Assembly: GCA_050084515.1 (NCBI GenBank)
Contig: CM114272.1
Span: forward strand, 46,748,001 to 46,812,000
Origin: Blasia pusilla
Taxonomy: Eukaryota > Marchantiophyta > Marchantiopsida > Blasiales
DNA length: 64,000 nucleotides
Direction of reading: 5' to 3'
The position numbers and the translations under genes were made by a program. This document shows, piece after piece, positions 47,356 to 57,406 of the stretch (within the stretch, counting starts at the first letter, position 1; the number at the start of each line of letters is the position of its first letter). The notes below the pieces were generated by a model. That model did not search any database. It had not been told where the DNA came from and saw only the letters and a list, made by a program, of their open reading frames with translations.

Positions 47356-49507
47356 CAGGAACCCATGTAATTTCCTGACAGGTTGAGTTTGGATGTGCAA
47401 GATTGTATCGGAGGGGAATGTCACCTACCATTGGATCCAGGACTGCGATCGGGTGAGGAAGGTGCTTACGACGCACCCGGGAGAGTACAGGGGGTTCTTG
47501 GGCGATGCCCTTGTCAATCAAATGCTTGCAAAGGGTGCTCAGATTAAGAAGAAAACTTGGGCAAACAAGTTTATTTCTCAAGATGCAGCCGTAACCATCC
47601 TTTGTTGGTCGAAGATACAGGCCGCGAAGAAAAGCGCTGCACTGGAGCTGGAGCGGAGGGAGAAGGTATCTGCGTCTGAGCGCGCCAAATTCATCCAAGC
47701 TGCTGTATCTGCTGCAACGAAATACACGGCGAGCAAGCTGCAACGATACATCAGCATTCTCAACCCCGAACTTGGTACGGAGTTCTACAAGGAGCTCAAG
47801 GCGATTATCAAGCGTCAGCGGAAGAGGGATGAAGATCCGCATGGTCGGATTGGGGAGAAAGTGTCGCTGGATCGCGTGCATCATTTTGCGTTATCCGGGA
47901 TTAGCGAGTTCAGGAGGATACGACTGATGAAAATCAGTCTCGAGGGCTTAGAGGCCCAGAAGAGGGCGGCACACCATCCTCCGGGTGTGTCCGATCCAGT
48001 GATCTCGCATTGGCTACGCGAATGGTCGTTCTGGGACGCGTTGCAGGTAATCGGGAAGTCCGTGGTGGAGGGTCTGCAAGCGGAGCTCAGAAGATTAGAG
48101 CCCATTCCGCCGGAAGCAAACCTTGAAAGTTCTGGAGATTACAAGGTTTGGCTCGACGACATCCTGGACAAGCCAACCAAGAACCCAGGATTCAAGACCA
48201 TGTTCAAGGTTTGCGTCCTCCCTTAGGCAGAGCTTGACGAAGAAGTAGAGGGTAACAAACGGGATCAAGCGAAGAAGAAGCGAGATCTACAGGAGCAGAC
48301 GGCCGATACTGTTAACTAAAAGCTGCCCAACGGATGGTATTCAGGTACCTCGTCCAGTGTAAGAACGCAGGTACGTGGGGAAAATTACCGGTAGCCTTGA
48401 AATTGTGGGCTTCGCCGCCGGATGCAGAGACATTCTCCATGTACGACGTGGAGATGGGGCAAAGACATGTCCGATTGGGAGGTGGAGAATTGCCCCATTT
48501 GGCTCGACTTCAACGACCCTCAAGACATCACGGATAAGGACTTACGAGTGCTTCATGATGCAAAGTGGCCTCAGGACAAGACGACATCCCCAATTTTGTC
48601 GGCAAGACTTCTTCGGAGGAGATGCGTGAAGAGCAAGCCCACGAGATGAGTTGGCTTCAAGGTCCGGACGACCAAAGACAAATCCACAACGGGTCTCAAA
48701 GGCAAGGCGAGGGGAGGGAAAAATTCAGAGGCCGAGACTTCCCAAAGAGAGCCTGAAGATGAGAGGCCAGAGGCGGAATAAATGCAGACGACGAGGAGAG
48801 AGGGTCGGACCAGGTCCTCCAAGAAAACGCCACGAGAATCCGAGGTCATAGAAACCCCGACAAGCCGTCCCCAGACTAGGGAAAAGCGGAAGCGAGAGAT
48901 GCCCGGGTTGTCCCAAGGAGAATATAGCCCATCATCCTTGGGAAGACACAGACAAACAACAACCCGGACAAGCGTCCTCCTTCAGTTCACCTCTTTCTTG
49001 GATGAGTGAAACGACTTGTTCTCAAGCATCGGATAACAAGCGCCATCGAAAAATTGACAACGCTGGGACGGAAGCTCCAACGAAACGGGCACGCTGCCTA
49101 GACGGTGAATGGAGTGGTGGAAGAGGTTGCGGTAGATCTCTTGATCGCCGATCTGCCCTCGGGGTTGCAACTTTGGGGCGAAAATCCGGCGGACGAGGTA
49201 CTTGAGTGGAATCTGCCGCTCACTTATGACCAGATTGCACTTTTGTTCTCCTTTGCAGACGCCTATCTGAGTGACAGGGGCTGCTTCTTGGTGTTGACTG
49301 GAGGGAGCGAGGACGAGCTCTTCAACCTCCAGTGCGTCAAGAGGTCGCTAAAGTGGAGGACGGCACAATCGTGGATCATCAAAAACGAGTACCCACTCCG
49401 ATCCGCGACGAGTCAGATTCGGGTAAGGCTCAATTTCTGTACAATAATTTCAATTATCTTATAATGATGTGTAGAATGAGAGTCAATCTGGGTTTTTTTT
49501 GTCCGTG

Positions 49508-49867
49508 AGCAACCCGTCCGAAGGCGACAGGTTGTTGGCTTAGAGCAGCCCATGCTCGGCTGAGAGCAACCCGTCGGTTTCCGACGGGTTGCATCTTTCC
49601 CACATACACAGGGAAAACCACGGTGTACCTGCAACCCGTCAGAACCCGACGGGTTGCAGTTGATTTTGGTTTTTGGATGCAACCCGTCTGATAGCGACGG
49701 GTTGCTCTCAGGCGAGCATGGGCTGGTCTAGGCCAGCAACCCGTCGCCTTCCGACGGGTTGCATCCGAAAACCAAAATCAACTGGGAAAACCCAAAAGCA
49801 ACTGCAACCCGTCGGGTTCCGACCGGTTGGTCCGGGACAAAACAACCCGTCGGACTCCGACAGGTCG
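49508..49867. repeat. Palindrome cluster, E2 intron 3 (7 units)
   Basis: Units start near 49508, 49566, 49631, 49679, 49735, 49804 and 49841, inside the intron 49423-49942 of the methyltransferase-like gene. Perfect arms occur in the units at 49566 and 49631. Spacing is 37-69 bp. The longer stretch TTGGTTTTTGGATGCAACCC near 49667 recurs inverted near 49760-49790, so the cluster itself has a larger inverted arrangement. Confidence 0.85.
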
Positions 49868-50455
49868 ATCCAAAGTCAGTTATTGAAAATCTTCTCAAGG
49901 CGACTTCTTTAGTTTCTGACATTGTTTCGTGTTGATTTACAGATGGACCACTCCTACGTCTCTTTCGCCCGTTCGCCCGAGCACAATTTCCAGGTGTTCA
50001 AGATCCAGGATCCTGTGGATCCATGCTCAGATGGGTACAGCTTACATAGTTTGTACAATTCCCCCCCGGGGATTTACATGCAAGAGAGTACCCCACTTCT
50101 GGGAGGAAGGGAAAAGTCGCCAGCCCTAATGCAAACGCTCGTCGAGCTCTGCTCAAGGCCCGGTGACTTGGTGTTCGACTTAGTGGGCCTTTCAGGGGCG
50201 AGTATCAGAGGCGCCTGGCAGAATGGCAGGAACATTCTCTGCCTCGAGGGAAGGCAGGAACTGTTTGACCTTTACAAGGAGGCAAAGGCAGAATACGAAA
50301 GGCTCGTTGGGGCGTACAACTCTCCACCGAAGCCGAGAGCTCCGGTTCCAGAGCCACCCTTGGTAGTGACTCCATCGTCACTTCCAACGATTCCCAAAAT
50401 CGGGAGGGCAAGACCGAAAGTGATTTTGCAAGAGCTCTCGGACGATGACGAGTGA

Positions 50456-52184
50456 GTTCAAAAACTCAACGACCGAGCTTGACTGCAGCGTTTGGAGTAG
50501 GGAGTTTTTTGATAATTTGGCAAAAGATTTCATAGATCAGATCAAATGTACAGTTCTGAGCTTTTTTCGGATGATATAAAGCAGAAGATTTTTTCGATCG
50601 ATGGTGGCCCTTGTAAATGTTTGCTGATCATTTTGTCTTTTCGAATGTGATCGTCTATGTACTCCACGGTCTTCTACTTTGCAACCCGTCGGATTTCTCC
50701 TGCTTGCAATTTTCACTTTATGACCATTGCAACCCGTCGAATTTCTCCTCCTTGCAACTTTTCGCTTTTTGACCACTGGACCCTTTTTACCACCTCCAGG
50801 CAACCTGTCTGATTCCGACAGGTTGCCTGATCGGACCCTTTGGGATCAGGCAGTCTGGCGGGCTTCTTCCCTTGGCACCTTCCCCTCAACTCGTAAAGGC
50901 ACGCGTAGGCTTCTTTTCTTCTCTCCGACATGTTGGATTCCTTCTACCTGTGCGGTTGCCATAGTACTATGTGCGGGGGCGGAGCAGATATTGATACTGG
51001 ATGGGTGTCACATTGCAGAGCGTACAAGGTATACTGCCGAGGAAGGCGATGGGACTCGAGACAGGTTACATGGGACCGTTATGGTGTACCTAGGGGGGGG
51101 CCAAGGCTCTCGAATTCGCCAACATTTTCGATCCCCGTCTACAATCGGCCAGAGGAGCCACTTGAATCCCAGGACATTCCTTTGGTACTGTCACCGAGGA
51201 GAGTTAGGAGTAAATTTGTAGATGACGAGGCTGAAGAAATCATAGACTAGGTGAAATGTACATTTCCGAGGTTCCTTCGGAGGTAATAAAGGACGAGATT
51301 TTTTCAACCCATAATGGTGTTTGTAAAAGTTTTCTGGAATATGTTTTTGGACTTGTGGATTATGTTCTTTTAGCTACTCAGAATTACAATTCTGCAACCC
51401 GTATGATTCCGACTTTTTGCTTTTTGCCCACCGCAACTTTTTAACCATTTCCAGGAAACCTCTCGGATTCCGACAGGTTGACTGCTTGAGTGATCGGACT
51501 CTATCCCGGTGAGACCAACTTCTGACGCATTGTGGCGGGCTTCTTGACTTTTGGCTCGTTTCCCTTCATTCGTCCAACCAGTTGTAGGCTTCTTTTCTTG
51601 TCTAAGATGTGCAAGATTCCTACTATCTGTCGGATTGCCATTTCGGATTCCCAACCCGTTAGATCGTCGTGGGTGCAGGATGGAAGAAAATCACTTCTAA
51701 AAATCTTTCGTTTCTTATGGTGAGCTTTCTTACGGGTTGGGAGGGGTGCAGCTTCTCGGTTTCTGAGCCTTAGGATCTGATTTTTTCACATTTCAAAAAG
51801 TTGGTCTTCAGCAGACACTATTCATAACCGACAGAAAGTTGGTTATGGGGCAATTTAGGGGAGGCCATGATGCAGGCAACAATCCCTGCAAAAAGAGAGG
51901 TACCCATCCGGGTGGTCCTCCAACAAAAATACCAAGGGCACTGCTTTTTGTTGACCGAGACAGGGAATGTTAAGAAACTTAGGCTCACATGGACAGTGAT
52001 GGAAAAATTTTTAGGGTGGTCTTATGATGTCTCCTTTTTTCTCGCCCCCAGGAAAGAGGAGGTTTTTTTAGGGCCAAATGTGGACCACTACCTACTCTCT
52101 TCTAAAGATTTCCTGAATTTGAAAGCAAACGAAAATTTCAAATATGTCAAAAAGTTTTGAAGAGAGGAGGCGGATTTGGCCCTT
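50456..52184. repeat. Tandem duplication of the terminal exon and 3' region (E2)
   Basis: A unit of about 680 bp is repeated. The 3' sequence after the stop at 50455 (TGTACAGTTCTGAGC ... GATTTTTTCGATCG) recurs after the stop at 51250 (TGTACATTTCCGAGG ... GATTTTTTCAACCC). The GGCTTCTTTTCTT block recurs at 50908 and 51588. The reading frame at 50930-51250 (QILILDGCHIAERTRY ... DDEAEEIID) is the second, diverged terminal exon. Palindrome units lie near 50680, 50735, 50802, 51390 and 51455. The rest to the GA-rich end holds no gene. Confidence 0.65.
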
Positions 52185-52260
52185 TTTTTTTAAGAGAGAC
52201 TCTCCTCTCTTCCTCTCTTCCTCTCCTCTCTTACTCTCTCCTGCCAGAATACCAGCCCCC

Positions 52261-52270
52261 CCACAGTTGT
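52261..52270. repeat. Right target-site duplication of E2
   Basis: CCACAGTTGT, paired with CCACATTCGT at 39939-39948. Confidence 0.88.
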
Positions 52271-52979
52271 GGACGATGGACACGTGACCCAACTCTCGCT
52301 GCATCTAACAACACAGCAGATCCCAACCACAACCTCACCTGATGTACACTCGTCATCACACATGCACGAGTGTCTCCCAACAACGGCACGTTCTCCAAAA
52401 TGTACGCTGGAGAACATATCTGACTCTCCTGCAAGTGTCGTAATACTCGCAAAGATCTCCCAAAAACATCCCCGACCTCGGATCCCGCAATCCAAATCCT
52501 CGGCCAGCTGATGAATGACCCTGACATGGCCATCCAGCAATCACCAAATGAATGGTGCCAACTCTATCCAGATCCTGTGCCCCCACCAAAGAGATGTCGG
52601 CGGGTAGAGTATGCTGGTATCCCCGTAGTGCAGATACCGACAACAGCTCAGGATACCTCTGGACTAATCTCGCCACGTGACGTATTGATACTCGCCGCGC
52701 GGTCTCTCTCTCTCCACATAAAGGTACTGATGCACCCGTATGCTCGCCTGCAATAGTGCACCCAATCCGGTGCTAATCCCTCCGAAGAGATCTAACACCA
52801 TAACACCCTCCTCGGGCACCGCCTTTGCCACAACAGTGTGGTATCTCTGGGTCATCGTCTCACTCCAAGAGCCCGATCGCCACGTGACTCTCGCTGCGCT
52901 GGGACAAAAACATGACTCCACGCGTGCCTCACGAGATCGTCGGCACTCCTCTGTAGCTCCCGAGTCGTACCCCACAATG
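52271..52979 (-). pseudogene. Gypsy G2 cytosine-methyltransferase domain, N-terminal part
   Basis: Minus strand. Motif I is VMVLDLFGGISTGLGALLQ (about 52750-52830), followed by an acidic residue a few positions later in YLYVERE. Motif IV is HLVIAGWPCQGHSSAG (about 52500-52560) with the catalytic Pro-Cys. Motif VI is YILENVPLLGD (about 52370-52410). The motif VIII-like GSRVHRPQLW ends at the E2 insertion. The order and spacing are those of C5-cytosine DNA methyltransferases; the VHRP...WWTNLP-like stretch recalls DNMT3/DRM-type enzymes. Two frameshifts (near 52670 and 52420) make this copy inactive. The domain lies between protease and RT and is also present in G1, so it is a fixed part of this retroelement family. 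Confidence 0.8.
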
Positions 52980-54530
52980 GTGAAGAGGCCTCGCCAACAT
53001 GGGAAGAGACATCCGCCATGGCGTGTCTCTCCGTGGGACTATCCGCTACTAGGACATCCTCCGCATGTGCGTTCCCCTCCAACAACTCTCCTGGCCAGCT
53101 AACACTACCTGTGAAAGTTGCCAATGTGGTCACAGACTCCCCTCGTGATCGACCACCTCGTCTCGCAAACTGCACGGGTAATTGACTCATCCGGCCGTCA
53201 CCTGACCGCCATCTTGGCCGATAAGCAACGGTCTCCTCCCAGAAGTCAAGGATGAATCTTAGGGGATATAACACTGTACTCCCCACCAACACATCGTACG
53301 ACTCAACTGGTGTCGTAATCACACGTGTGCGCACCATAGCACTATCCATCGCATGCTCTGGCTGGACTCTGACAACAATCTCCTGTCGAGTCATATACTG
53401 AGTGGGTGATACGCCCCCAATCGAGGTCTGTATCTGGAAGGGACAAGGCTCAATGTCAGCCTTCCGTAACCCCAATGCTAAACACGCGGCCTCCCTAACA
53501 TCAAGGGTTGCGCTCCCGAATCAAGTAGGACGCGTTGCGGGGGGTATACTGTCCCCGTCGGACTAACCAAGCGAAATACTCCAGCTCGATTATCCAGTAA
53601 CACTACTCCAGGTGTCACCACTGCTCGCTCTATGGCCGGTCGAGCTGGCATATCCACCAACTTTGCCGCCGCCGCATGCCATGACTCTGTAGGGAACGTC
53701 CCAAGCACCGGATTTGAGGGCAAGTCCACCACCTCCTCAACTACCTCTGAACAAGAAGCAGTCATCTCTCCACGCTCACACAACGTGGCGGCCAACCGGA
53801 ACACCTTAGCTGGTCCAACTCCCAACGTCGCCAACTCTATGGCGTAAAATAGCGGAGTCTGACTCACTCTGGTGGCCACCTCCAACACTATGGTCGACAC
53901 TGACTCCACTCGAGCCGGCATGGGAGTTGTCACTCCAACTCCTCGTGACCTCGACGTAGGTGCCTGAACTGTAGGCACCGCTGGTCGTCGAGGCACCATC
54001 AATGGTGTGTGTAGTGTCTCCGACAATGTGAACGACTGTGGAACCCTGGCCTGACGCCCATCGGTCCCCTCTGGTGGGTCAATCTCAACTCCACCTCTCG
54101 ATGGCTCGATGCCTCTCGCAGCACCCCGAGTCACCACTGCAACTGCCTCAACTTGGGCTGCACTACTCATAAATCCCATACTGGCAAGATCCTCACCCGG
54201 GTCAGGGTAAGAGGTAGAAGCTAGAGTCACACTAGCTGCTCGCAGCTCCGTGCCTTCCCTAAGCTGCATCATCGTCATGGCAGAAATCCTCTCCTCCAAC
54301 TGATCAATGCGTGAGAGAAGTGTCGGATCTGGTGCTCTTGCTCCATCTCCTTTGGCTGGTGGTGGTCCTCTACCACCACATCCAGGAAGAACTCCCCGAC
54401 CTCCTCCAGCACGACCGTCCCCAGGCCCTTGGCCTACCTCTGGACGTGCCCCTCGGCGAAGGTCAAAACATCTATCCCTAGTGTGACCATATGTGTGGCA
54501 ATGGTCACACTGGTGCTGTGGTGGGGCCAT
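52980..54530 (-). pseudogene. Gypsy G2 gag C-terminus and protease
   Basis: A frame starting at 54530 has a zinc knuckle CDHCHTYGHTRDRC (C-x2-C-x4-H-x4-C), then a Gly-rich stretch, a short coiled coil (LLSRIDQLEERISAM) and a long variable linker. The aspartic protease follows: RVLLDSGAQPLMLGR with the DSGA active site at about 53485-53530. A frameshift near 53478 follows, and the protease flap and end continue to ESYDVLVGSTVLYPL (about 53270-53320). The next 300 bp encode a linker leading into the methyltransferase domain. Confidence 0.8.
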
Positions 54531-55560
54531 CCTCTATGGCTCCTAAGCAATCGGAGGCGCTGGTGGTCCTCTCCCATGCTGTGGGCAGTCTCTCTGCCTA
54601 TGGGCCCTCCACACGTCCAACAAGACCACATCGGTCCCTGCTGGGCAACATATGTAGGTCCGGGTCGTTGCCTCATAGGCTCACGGTACCCGCCCTGCTC
54701 TCTAGGCACCCTGGCCCGCTCCCGTGGTACTGGTGCTCGCTGTGGCACCTCTGGGGTCACCGTCGCTCGTGGACCCGTCGACTCTCGAGAAAATCCAGCG
54801 GTCACTACCTGCTCCTCACTCATGTTGAGCTTAATACGCTCAAATAACTCAAAGACCACCTTCAATGTGGGCTTCGCTGTGTGAATCAGCACCGCATCTC
54901 GGACTCTCCTCCGTAGTTCTCGGTCCAGAACCCCGTACCAATACTGGACTGACTGCGCCTCAATCACTCCAAACGTACAAATGATCAGCCTCCTCATGCG
55001 TGTGAATGCCTCTCTCAGACTCTCACCCGATCATCGCTAAAAATCCTGTAGACTCTTCAGCTTGTCGATTAAATGACGCCTGGTAGCTCTTCCCAACTGC
55101 CGGAAGAACTCCTTTGTGGGGCTGAAGCCGGGTGGCCCTCTACCACGAGAGGTCTCGCCACATCGCTGTCTCTCACGCCCTCCTCTCCATCTAGTCTCCG
55201 GACTGATGGTGTGGGTCTCTCTCCTCTCACAATCCCATCATATGCCTCGCGACCACTAGTGGACACATACCCTGGAGCCCAATACATCCTCCAGGCATCA
55301 ATCTCTACTGATTATAGTGATCAAAACTCCATGTAGTCATCCATCGGAGGACCCTCCAAGTGCTGGAACAACCCCTTCCATGCCATGAAAGGGTTGAACC
55401 GTGTCGGGGTCCGTATCTCCTAGAAGTCGCACCATATGTCGAACTCCTGGATAAAATCATCTAAGTCGATGGTGCCCACTGCACCCGAGAAACAACGCAT
55501 GCCCCGATGGCCCATGTCGTCCATCTCCTACCAAGTACTCATCTGCTCGCCGGTGATCTC
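54434..55560 (-). pseudogene. Gypsy G2 gag, N-terminal and middle part
   Basis: Broken frames read VLDRELRRRVRDAVLIHTAK and FELFERIKLNMSEEQVV (about 54800-54930), the gag core shared with G1 and G3. An Arg/Pro-rich stretch and CWTCGG, a second zinc-knuckle remnant, follow. Further 5' the homology extends to about 55530. Stops and frameshifts break it into pieces that overlap the next frame. Confidence 0.7.
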
Positions 55561-56440
55561 GTCACTGCACCGGTGTCGATGATGACGATCCAGCCACGGA
55601 TGGATGTCGAGGGAGCTCCTCACTGGTAACCCCTCGGTATCTCACTCCACTCCGTGTCACACCACTACTACTGCTCGCACTACCCCGTTTGTCCGAACCC
55701 TGGAAGAACGTCGTGATGACAAACCCTGTCTCACCCGCTCAAGCACTCAAACTCACCGAGAGTCTCTCACTAGCTCACCTATGCTAACATCAATCCCGTG
55801 ATGACATACCCGGCCTCACGCACGCTCAACACTCGGGCTCACCATGAGCCTCCCAACTGACTCACCTAACCTAGCAACACTCTCTCGGGTCATACACGCG
55901 ACCCCTACTTGGCAACCGCCGTATATCCACCAACATGCTACACATGAAAAGAATCTACACTCGTCACCATCACTACACCCATCTAGCACCACCTACTACC
56001 CGATACCCAACACTCTCAATCACACACGACAAGTGCGGGAAAAGGGACTCGAATGGGTAACCTGATCACGCCCTCCAACCGGCTGCACCGTCAACATGCA
56101 CTCCTCCACATGATATGACAATCTCCGCAACACAACACTCTCCTCGACCAACACGTCGATCCTCCCGTCAAGAGATGCGGAAAACCCGTCGGCATCATGC
56201 ACACTGCCCCTCCATCATCAACTCTCGCAACGCCCTGTCGCGCCCCAAAACATCATGTCGCGCAAACCTCTCTGTCTATCCCCACGCGCGGCATGTAACG
56301 TGACTCACCCTGGTCGGCTCCCAATCATGTCCGGCAAATCTCAACTCACGTTCGCCGGACTAACCTCGTCCGTCCTACCACGTTCGCTACAACTGCATCC
56401 ACTCCTACTGACTATGCTCCGTCCTACCACGTTGGAGGGG
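55561..56440. other. G2 leader region; no gene seen
   Basis: Short frames only. By position this is the 5' untranslated leader of G2. I found neither the LTR seen at 35835-36450 nor a recognisable tRNA-Met primer-binding site here, so the 5' LTR seems to be lost or rearranged. Confidence 0.4.
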
Positions 56441-56615
56441 GAGGGCCTGGCCCGCACCCCTATGGGCCTCCCCAACTTTTGGGGAGAGGCAATAAATGGG
56501 GGGGGTGAAATAAATGCTTGGGGGGGGGAGTTGAATAAATCCAGCCCGTGGCCTCCCTGCGCGCCGGAGAGAGGAGAGAGGGGGGAAGGGGGGCCGCGCC
56601 GTCGCCGCCCGTGAA
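56441..56615. other. G-run-rich block at the G2/E3 junction
   Basis: Contains plus-strand G-runs of 8-10 (about 56496-56530) and further short runs, TTTTGGGGAGAGGC, and repeated AATAAATGGGGG-like words, ending in GCCGTCGCCGCCCG. Composition is unlike both neighbours. It abuts the broken E3 exon at about 56616. Nature unknown. Confidence 0.5.
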
Positions 56616-57115
56616 ATACTAGAAAGTGTGAACCTATGAACACGGTCCAACAACACCTTCTTTGTGATGCGTCCATGGGGATCCTCGTCCCTCTTTTGTT
56701 GGCGGTTGATGATGGCTTTCAACTCCTTGGAGAAGTCCGGGCTGAGCGCGGGATTTAGCAAGGCGATGTAGCGCTGCATCTTGCTGTCTTGGTACTTAGT
56801 CGTTGCCGACACAGCAACCTGGATGAACTTTTCCTTCCTAGAAGTTGAAACCTTCTCCATGCACTCCAGCTCCAGTGTTGCGCTTCTCTTTGTCGCTTGG
56901 ATTTTAGACCATCACAGAATTGTGTCAGCTGAATCTTCGGAGATGTATGTGTTCGCCCAAGTCTTCTTCTTGATTTATGCTCCTTTAGCGAGCATCTCAT
57001 CGACCAACTCCTCTCCCAAAGTTCCTCTATATTGCCTAGAGTGCGTTGTAAGCACCTTCTTCACTCTATCGCATTCTTGAATCCAATGATGTGTGACATT
57101 CCCTTCCGACAAGAT
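56616..57115 (-). pseudogene. E3: exon 3 fragment of the methyltransferase-like gene
   Basis: Minus strand, in pieces: GNVTHHWIQECDRVKKVLTT, then SKMQRYIALLNPALSPDFSK and a Lys/Arg-rich stretch, matching exon 3 of E2 (47400-47900). The acceptor TTGCAG lies at the right edge (about 57117). The frame is cut at about 56616 by unrelated G-rich sequence. Confidence 0.7.
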
Positions 57116-57406
57116 GCTGCAAGGTTCAATACTTCATTAAACTTTTCTAATATGCAACCCGCCGATTTCCACCAGGTTGCAAACAGACTAGGATCACCAC
57201 ATAGAAAAAAAAAGATCAAATAACCTTTGCGTGCGACCCATTGGAGTCCAACACATTGAGAGCCTCTTTGGTTGACGGCTTGTGGAGTCGCGGCAACACG
57301 TTGGAGTCCAACGGGTTGCACGACCATGAAAATCTCCGTTCCTAGATGCAACCCGTCAAAATCCTATGGGTTGCATTGTTAAATAAAGCACATCATTAAG
57401 ACACGT
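57116..57406 (-). repeat. E3 intron 2 remnant with palindrome units
   Basis: Palindrome units start near 57153, 57230, 57292 and 57348 (steps 77, 62, 56). The sequence matches the inverted fragment at 35410-35834. Cut by the LTR at 57407. Confidence 0.7.

Larger units (their letters stand above)
45613..50455 (+). pseudogene. ParB-like / degenerate DNA amino-methyltransferase gene of E2
   Basis: The best copy of the element's second gene. Exon 1 (45613-46244) starts MTRKETQANK, the start shared with E1, and encodes a Lys/Glu-rich coiled-coil region (residues about 30-110). Exon 2 (about 46320-46803) reads RIPLCRLRTMEYVREI, EDIAKLKQS, then FFIRDGNHRFMAW and EAHFCVKAVVL, the layout of a ParB/Srx-type domain with its G-x-x-R motif. 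Exon 3 (about 47390-49422) has HWIQDCDRVRKVL, SKLQRYISILNPELG, a Ser/Glu-rich linker, and DLLIADLPSGLQLW (DLPSG at 49148-49165). Exon 4 (49943-50455) has EKSPALMQTLVELCSRPGDL and DLVGLSGAS (50178-50204), then a proline-rich acidic tail. This matches the N6_N4_Mtase layout (DPPY ... K.P ... DPF.GSGT) with both key motifs changed. In-frame stops occur at about 46397 and 48224, with further frameshifts near 48320 and 48450. Confidence 0.65.
39949..52260. mobile_element. E2, a Mutator-like DNA transposon (12.3 kb)
   Basis: Sister copy of E1 in the opposite orientation, inserted in the methyltransferase domain of gypsy G2. The left end is GAGGTGCGGTAAGAGG; the right end, read inward, is GGGGGCTGGTATTCTGG. 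Each is followed by a GA-rich tract (39959-40030, 52185-52243). The transposase reads left (44312 to 40382) and the methyltransferase-like gene reads right (45613 to 50455), with a palindrome array between them. It is better preserved than E1 and keeps the segment E1 has lost between the N-terminus and the ParB-like core. Frameshifts and stops are still present. Confidence 0.88.

Noticed and set aside
56255-56614. Plus-strand frame running through 56255-56614 with a Gly/Glu-rich end
   Set aside because: Produced by the G-run block; low complexity and no similarity to any recognised domain.
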